From the NCBI GenBank assembly GCA_030141605.1, contig JAQGDQ010000108.1:62001-126000 (forward strand): a stretch of DNA of 64,000 bases, written 5' to 3'. Position 1 is the first letter of the stretch; every line of letters starts with the position of its first letter. Position numbers and translations under genes: made by a program. The DNA is from Tubiluchus corallicola. Taxonomy: Eukaryota; Priapulida; Priapulimorpha; Priapulimorphida; Tubiluchidae. Positions 48,211-64,000 of the stretch are shown here, one piece after another. Under the pieces are notes generated by a model. That model was not told the origin of the DNA. It did not search any database and saw nothing but the letters and a program-made list of their open reading frames with translations.

Positions 48211-48511
48211 GTACAGAACTATATGCAAATATTTCAGTAGTTTCTAATCATTTTTGTTCGTATACGAACAAAAATGATCACGTCTTATGGTATTTACAAT
48301 ACATTAAATGACCAAAAACTGATTAGTTTGATTGGTATTACATCATACTAGGCCTTACTGCGCTAACAAGTCTGTAGAGCCTACAAGATAAGTAAACGAT
48401 AATGATTACATGACTAGAGAATTAAAAATACGATTTTAAGATATCCTACATGATGTAGAAAATAATAATACGTTCGTACATTATACGAGGATCATCCTAG
48501 ACAAGGAATAT
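47316..48511 (+). repeat. Direct and inverted duplicated units A-B-A
   Basis: Unit A occurs at 47316-47671 and again at 48096-48511 as direct repeats, with unit B between them (47681-48095). B plus the second A mirrors 46351-46979. Unit B carries a broken copy of the TTLL4 first exon with ATG at 47849. There the acceptor cag became ctg and the donor GAAGGTAGGT became GAAACTAGGT. Confidence 0.85.
48145..48277. repeat. Palindromes: 37-bp arms around an AT run, then a perfect 30-bp palindrome
   Basis: 48145-48181 and 48212-48248 are perfect inverted copies (attagaaactactgaaat... and its complement) around (AT)n. Directly after, 48248-48277 is a perfect palindrome with centre gttcgtatacgaac. Both are absent from the sister copy at 47316. 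Confidence 0.9.
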
Positions 48512-48520
48512 GTGCTAACA

Positions 48521-48682
48521 GAGACACACGCACACGCTCACACACACCCACACACACACACAAACACTCGCACGCACGCATACACGCACGCACTCATGCA
48601 CGCACGCACACACACGAGCGCACGCGCACACACACGCACGCACACACGCACGCACGCACGCACACACACACACACACACACA
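48521..48682. repeat. (CA)n/(CACG)n microsatellite
   Basis: An interrupted CA/CACG run. The His-Thr and Cys-Val reading frames are repeat artefacts. Confidence 0.95.
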
Positions 48683-48699
48683 CGTATGTATAAATAAAT

Positions 48700-49195
48700 A
48701 TATATGCGAGAGGAGACGAGATAGTACACGCGAGGCGTACGCGGGGCCGCGGTACTTGCGAACAGTCGTTTGCGCATGAAATTCCCTTGTAGTGTTTTGA
48801 AAAAAGAGGCGTCAAAACAGATGCCATAATGGAAGCAAAGTGCCACAGAATTTTATTGCTTATATGTGTCTGGCCTGAGGTTTAATCGATCAGGAGCATG
48901 CAATTTCACAAAGTATGGAAAATACCGCTGTTAGTGACAGGGAGAGCGTTACCTGCGATACCTGTATGCATGTTGACAAATTACGTGGCGTCCCTAGAGA
49001 GTATGAGAGATAGATGTTCGATGTAATCCATTATTATAAATATAACTTGCGCGGGCCTATAAACTTGCGACTCACTGATGGGTTGATTATATGCAGAGAG
49101 TGTGTGCTGGCTGTTATTAACAATTTCTCCGTGTCGTCGTTACATCCATTAAAAGTGGAACGCATAATTACGGACTATCGGCCACAGTAAAGCAG
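48700..49195 (+). promoter_or_regulatory. Probable promoter and non-coding first exon of the ankyrin-repeat gene
   Basis: A locally CpG-rich stretch (gcgaggcgtacgcggggccgc near 48730-48750) breaks the AT-rich background. A consensus donor agcag|GTACGTG lies at 49195/49196. A T-rich acceptor at 50063 precedes 59 nt of leader and the ATG at 50123. The first exon is inferred. Trans-splicing onto the 50063 acceptor is another possibility. Confidence 0.35.
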
Positions 49196-50122
49196 GTACG
49201 TGAATACGCATCATTGTCGTCGTCGCGTTGTCGTCATTGCCGTCTTCGTCACCACCAGTCATATTTTTGTTAGTGGTTTAAAACTCTAGTGGCGTTTAAT
49301 TTCAATTTCATGAAATTCGCGTTGTGCACTATATCTTACTTTTAAGGATAAATTTTACGCATACTGAATAATTATAATAAAGTTTACAATTTTAAAGACG
49401 GTAAATATGATCTACCGTTATTTAACTATGCATTATGTAACAGAACTTACGACTTTCTGTGCACATTCTGTAGTAGTACTGCAGAACGACAAAAATGAAT
49501 GGAATTTGCACAAGTATCATTTCCCTTGAAATATGTTTTGAAATATTTTTTGAAATATATTCGATGAATAATTTCCGATTTTATCGTTCTTGGTAGAATT
49601 TTGGAAAGGGAATAAAGAATAAATTAAAAAGCAAAGAAGAAAGAAAGAAAGAAGGAACGAAAATAGGAAAAAGAAGTATAATATTATGGGTGTTGCAGAT
49701 TCAAATTCTTAATAGTATAGCAAGGATGACATCAGTTTCTTAAATATTTCTTAAATATTCACAAATATTTCATTATTTCATTGTGACAGCTAGTATGCAT
49801 TAGAAACGTTATTTTGTGATGTAAAAATGAAAAAAATCTTGTCAGCTATTTTTCAAACTAGGTGGTATCATTTATTAAGAAATTAGCTACATATTAACAC
49901 CAATATTGCACAGAGATTTTCATGGGTGAAAATTGGCAAATTCCATTTAATTAAAATACTCGCATTTTATTTATATTCCACGAAACTAAATTAATAACAT
50001 GTGTTTCTATTTCAGCAGTAACGTGATTTCCTCAGATGGTATACTAAGAAGCCTTTATTTCAGTGGAAATGTGATTTATTCTGCTCAGAAGGTGTACAGT
50101 AAAGCCTACGTGAAAAGAAGCC

Positions 50123-61517
<11,395 letters not shown>

Positions 61518-63025
61518 GCGACATATTAATTTCTGTAAACCAAGCACTGACATTTTACTCTGCTTTTTTGGTTTGCCAGGTTATAACACTTGCAAGTTGC
61601 AAGATAATGCTTTCACTACATTTTTAGTTTTTTTAATATACTTATGACGTCTTCATCAATAACTTTATACATATATCGCAATATCATTGTATGATTATCA
61701 GCGTAATTACTATCATTATAATAGTGTTAGCAGTTGTTGGTTTATACCAGGTTCATGCAGTTTTTCACTATGTGTTATGCTAACTCGCTTTAAATAACAA
61801 CACAGCTAAGCTGTAAAGTACCCTAGTTTGAACTACAATGGCAATAATTTTTTATAATGTACAAATTCGTACCAGTGCAGTACCTAAAAGTAGTGAAAAG
61901 CTATTAATGACAAAGTAAACTATATTTAAGCAATATAACTGAGCGGGGAAACCCCGAGACCACAATGATAGTGCGCTTGCTCATAAAAATACACTGAACT
62001 ACTAATTGTTGTAATATCGTGATAAGATTTCAACACACTAGTAATATTTTCGAGTATTTTTCGTACAGCCGAACGTGCCCGAGGTACTTGGTTGGCCTGG
62101 TTTCGTGTAGGTTTAGTTTGACCTCGTAAGTTGTTTCTTTGTGTCATAGTTAAGCACAAATTTGTCATTGTCGAATAATGGTGCATGTCGTAGATCAGCA
62201 ATAAAGTGAGATAGTTCGTGAACGCACTTGTAACGCAGGTTTTATTACATACAAGTGTGATCTTGCGTATTTATAAACTGATACGTAATTTGAAATAGAA
62301 ATGATGTTATAAAATGCGTAACTCCCGGCGTGTAGATCATGGTCAATTTTGTCAGGTTTGTTTTTTATGTATTTTAAGTTTTGGCCCTTTTAAGCAAGTG
62401 TTAATTTCATTTTTTATGTGATAGAAGTATTTATTGATGTATTATTTTATGTTGTAATCATGATGTAAAAATATGTAACTTTTGAAGAGCATGGGTGTAA
62501 AGCGTCAATGTACATTTGTACTATAGCGTTACCGTTTTGCTTTCATATCAAAATAACCACAGCGAAAGAACAGTTCAGCGTATAATAAGTGTGGAAATGG
62601 AAATTTAGCAAATATTTCTGATTCCGTAGAATCATTCAGCCTCATCAAAATGTTGTTAGACGCAGCATTGTCGTTAACCGTGAAACATCGGGACGACCAT
62701 AGAACATTTTATTAAGTAAACTGTATTTGGGCAAATTATGTACAACTTTGGATTTCTCGGCCTGTCTCAAAAGTAGTTTGAGACAGCAGTGAAACCGTCT
62801 CAAAGATTTTTTGCTATTCTTGCGAGATTTACAGACCTGCCGTTTTCAGGGATTATCACGTAAACAATTCTACGCCATACTAGTAATTAAAAATTATGAT
62901 AGTTTTGTACTAGTGTTTTTCAGAATATCACAGGTTTCATGGATACCGGTTACATTATTTAAAATCATTTCTTTTTTATTTTTTAATATCTTGATGTTGT
63001 GAAGATATTTTTGTTAATAAATTAA
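61518..63025 (+). other. 3'UTR region of the ankyrin-repeat gene
   Basis: AT-rich sequence without reading frames of note. Two AATAAA signals are candidates for the transcript end, at 62200-62205 and 63016-63021; which is used cannot be decided. Confidence 0.45.
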
Positions 63026-64000
63026 GAGTACGTAATTTACACTCACTTTAAATGAATTATTTTTTCCTTAGATAAAAATCCTTAATTGTAGCATAAAACG
63101 AGCATACAAAAAGGCATCCAAACAGACAAAAAACTGCTGACAGATACAGGCATGCGGCAGTTAAACAAACGACAAGACAACTAGAAAGTTAACTAAATAA
63201 GCAACCGAACGAACACGCAGAGAGACGAACAAACAAAAAAACAAGAACTTACAAGTAATTGATAGCAAATTGATCTTGAACAGATTCTTTAGATGCATTA
63301 AGATGACACAAAATGCCAGCAGTACATAAATCAACTTTAGTAAGTATAAATAAATCCGTAGTTACCCAAATCAGCAATCCAAATAGCAGTAACAGAGGGT
63401 GTCACAAATTTACAATAAGTAAGTACTGAGTGTCACAAGCAGTTTTACACATTTTCTGCGAAAAATAAACTAAAATATTATGTAACCTCACGTTTTTTCA
63501 GCTTAGTAAACTCTGAGTAAACAACTTAGAGCCATGATATTGCCTTACATAATGTCAGACATCATCAGACGATGAGGAATAATTTCAAATAATAATTTAA
63601 AATCATGCTAAAACAATAGTTTTATGGTAGTAATGCTACGAGTATAGGAACAGTCACACAGAAAAAATAAACAAAAATAAAAGATGTAAAACAAAACCCA
63701 TCACAAATAATTTACAATGGAAACAATGTAATTAGGAAAAAAGATGTTCTGTGGAGTAGAACCATTATGATTTAAGCCAAATTTGAAAGCTTTACAATCA
63801 AAGCATATTCAAATATGTACCTTTTGTAACCTTATTAAAAGGATAAAAATGTTTGGTTCTGTTAAAATAAAAAATGGTGTCAGTTACTGTCACATGCTTA
63901 GAAAAAACACATTCAAGTTTTAGTTGCGCGTGCTTCCTTTTGTCCTTTTAATTTGCACATCGAAAACTTAAAGAACATTTGGCAACCTCATGCAATGAAA
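63026..64000. other. Intergenic sequence at the window end
   Basis: No gene, RNA or repeat could be supported on either strand. The last 900 bp are A-rich. Confidence 0.5.

Noticed and set aside
48512-48846. His-Thr and Cys-Val repeat ORFs
   Set aside because: Produced by a CA/CACG microsatellite.

Overview
This is eukaryotic nuclear DNA from an invertebrate animal. It is AT-rich, its genes are split by GT-AG introns with T-rich acceptors, and it is dense in microsatellites, inverted repeats and transposon debris. The gene set (a neuron navigator, a six-cysteine neurotrophin, a TTLL4-type ligase) fits a bilaterian, perhaps an invertebrate deuterostome such as a tunicate. The phylum cannot be fixed from the sequence alone.

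Five protein-coding genes can be built exon by exon with splice phases that close. (1) 935-8310 (+) is the 3' part of a neuron navigator (NAV/unc-53/sickie) gene: 15 exons and 758 codons in the window, with the 5' end outside. Its 3'UTR runs to about 9855. (2) 11740-19159 (+) is a 300-aa secreted pre-pro-neurotrophin in four exons, with a CCAAT/TATA promoter just upstream. (3) 12355-13725 (-) is a 286-aa secreted or membrane-anchored metal-dependent hydrolase of the cyclase/kynurenine-formamidase family, nested inside intron 1 of the neurotrophin gene. (4) 25295-46819 (-) is a TTLL4-type tubulin polyglutamylase in 12 recognised exons whose introns hold most of the mobile DNA. (5) 50123-61517 (+) is a 731-aa protein with twelve ankyrin repeats, in nine coding exons.

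Mobile and repeat content: a complete 1,002-bp pogo-like element with perfect 25-bp inverted repeats and a broken transposase ORF; a frameshifted Penelope-like GIY-YIG fragment; a hammerhead-ribozyme-like motif; a LINE endonuclease fragment; a tRNA-derived SINE-like sequence; several long foldbacks; and an inverted duplication that copied the first coding exon of the TTLL gene.

The most notable observation is that the navigator and neurotrophin genes are direct neighbours. In human, NAV1/NGF, NAV2/BDNF and NAV3/NTF3 share chromosomes 1, 11 and 12, so this window may keep the linkage from before the vertebrate genome duplications. Window ends and unlisted gaps are introns or intergenic DNA in which no further gene was recognised.
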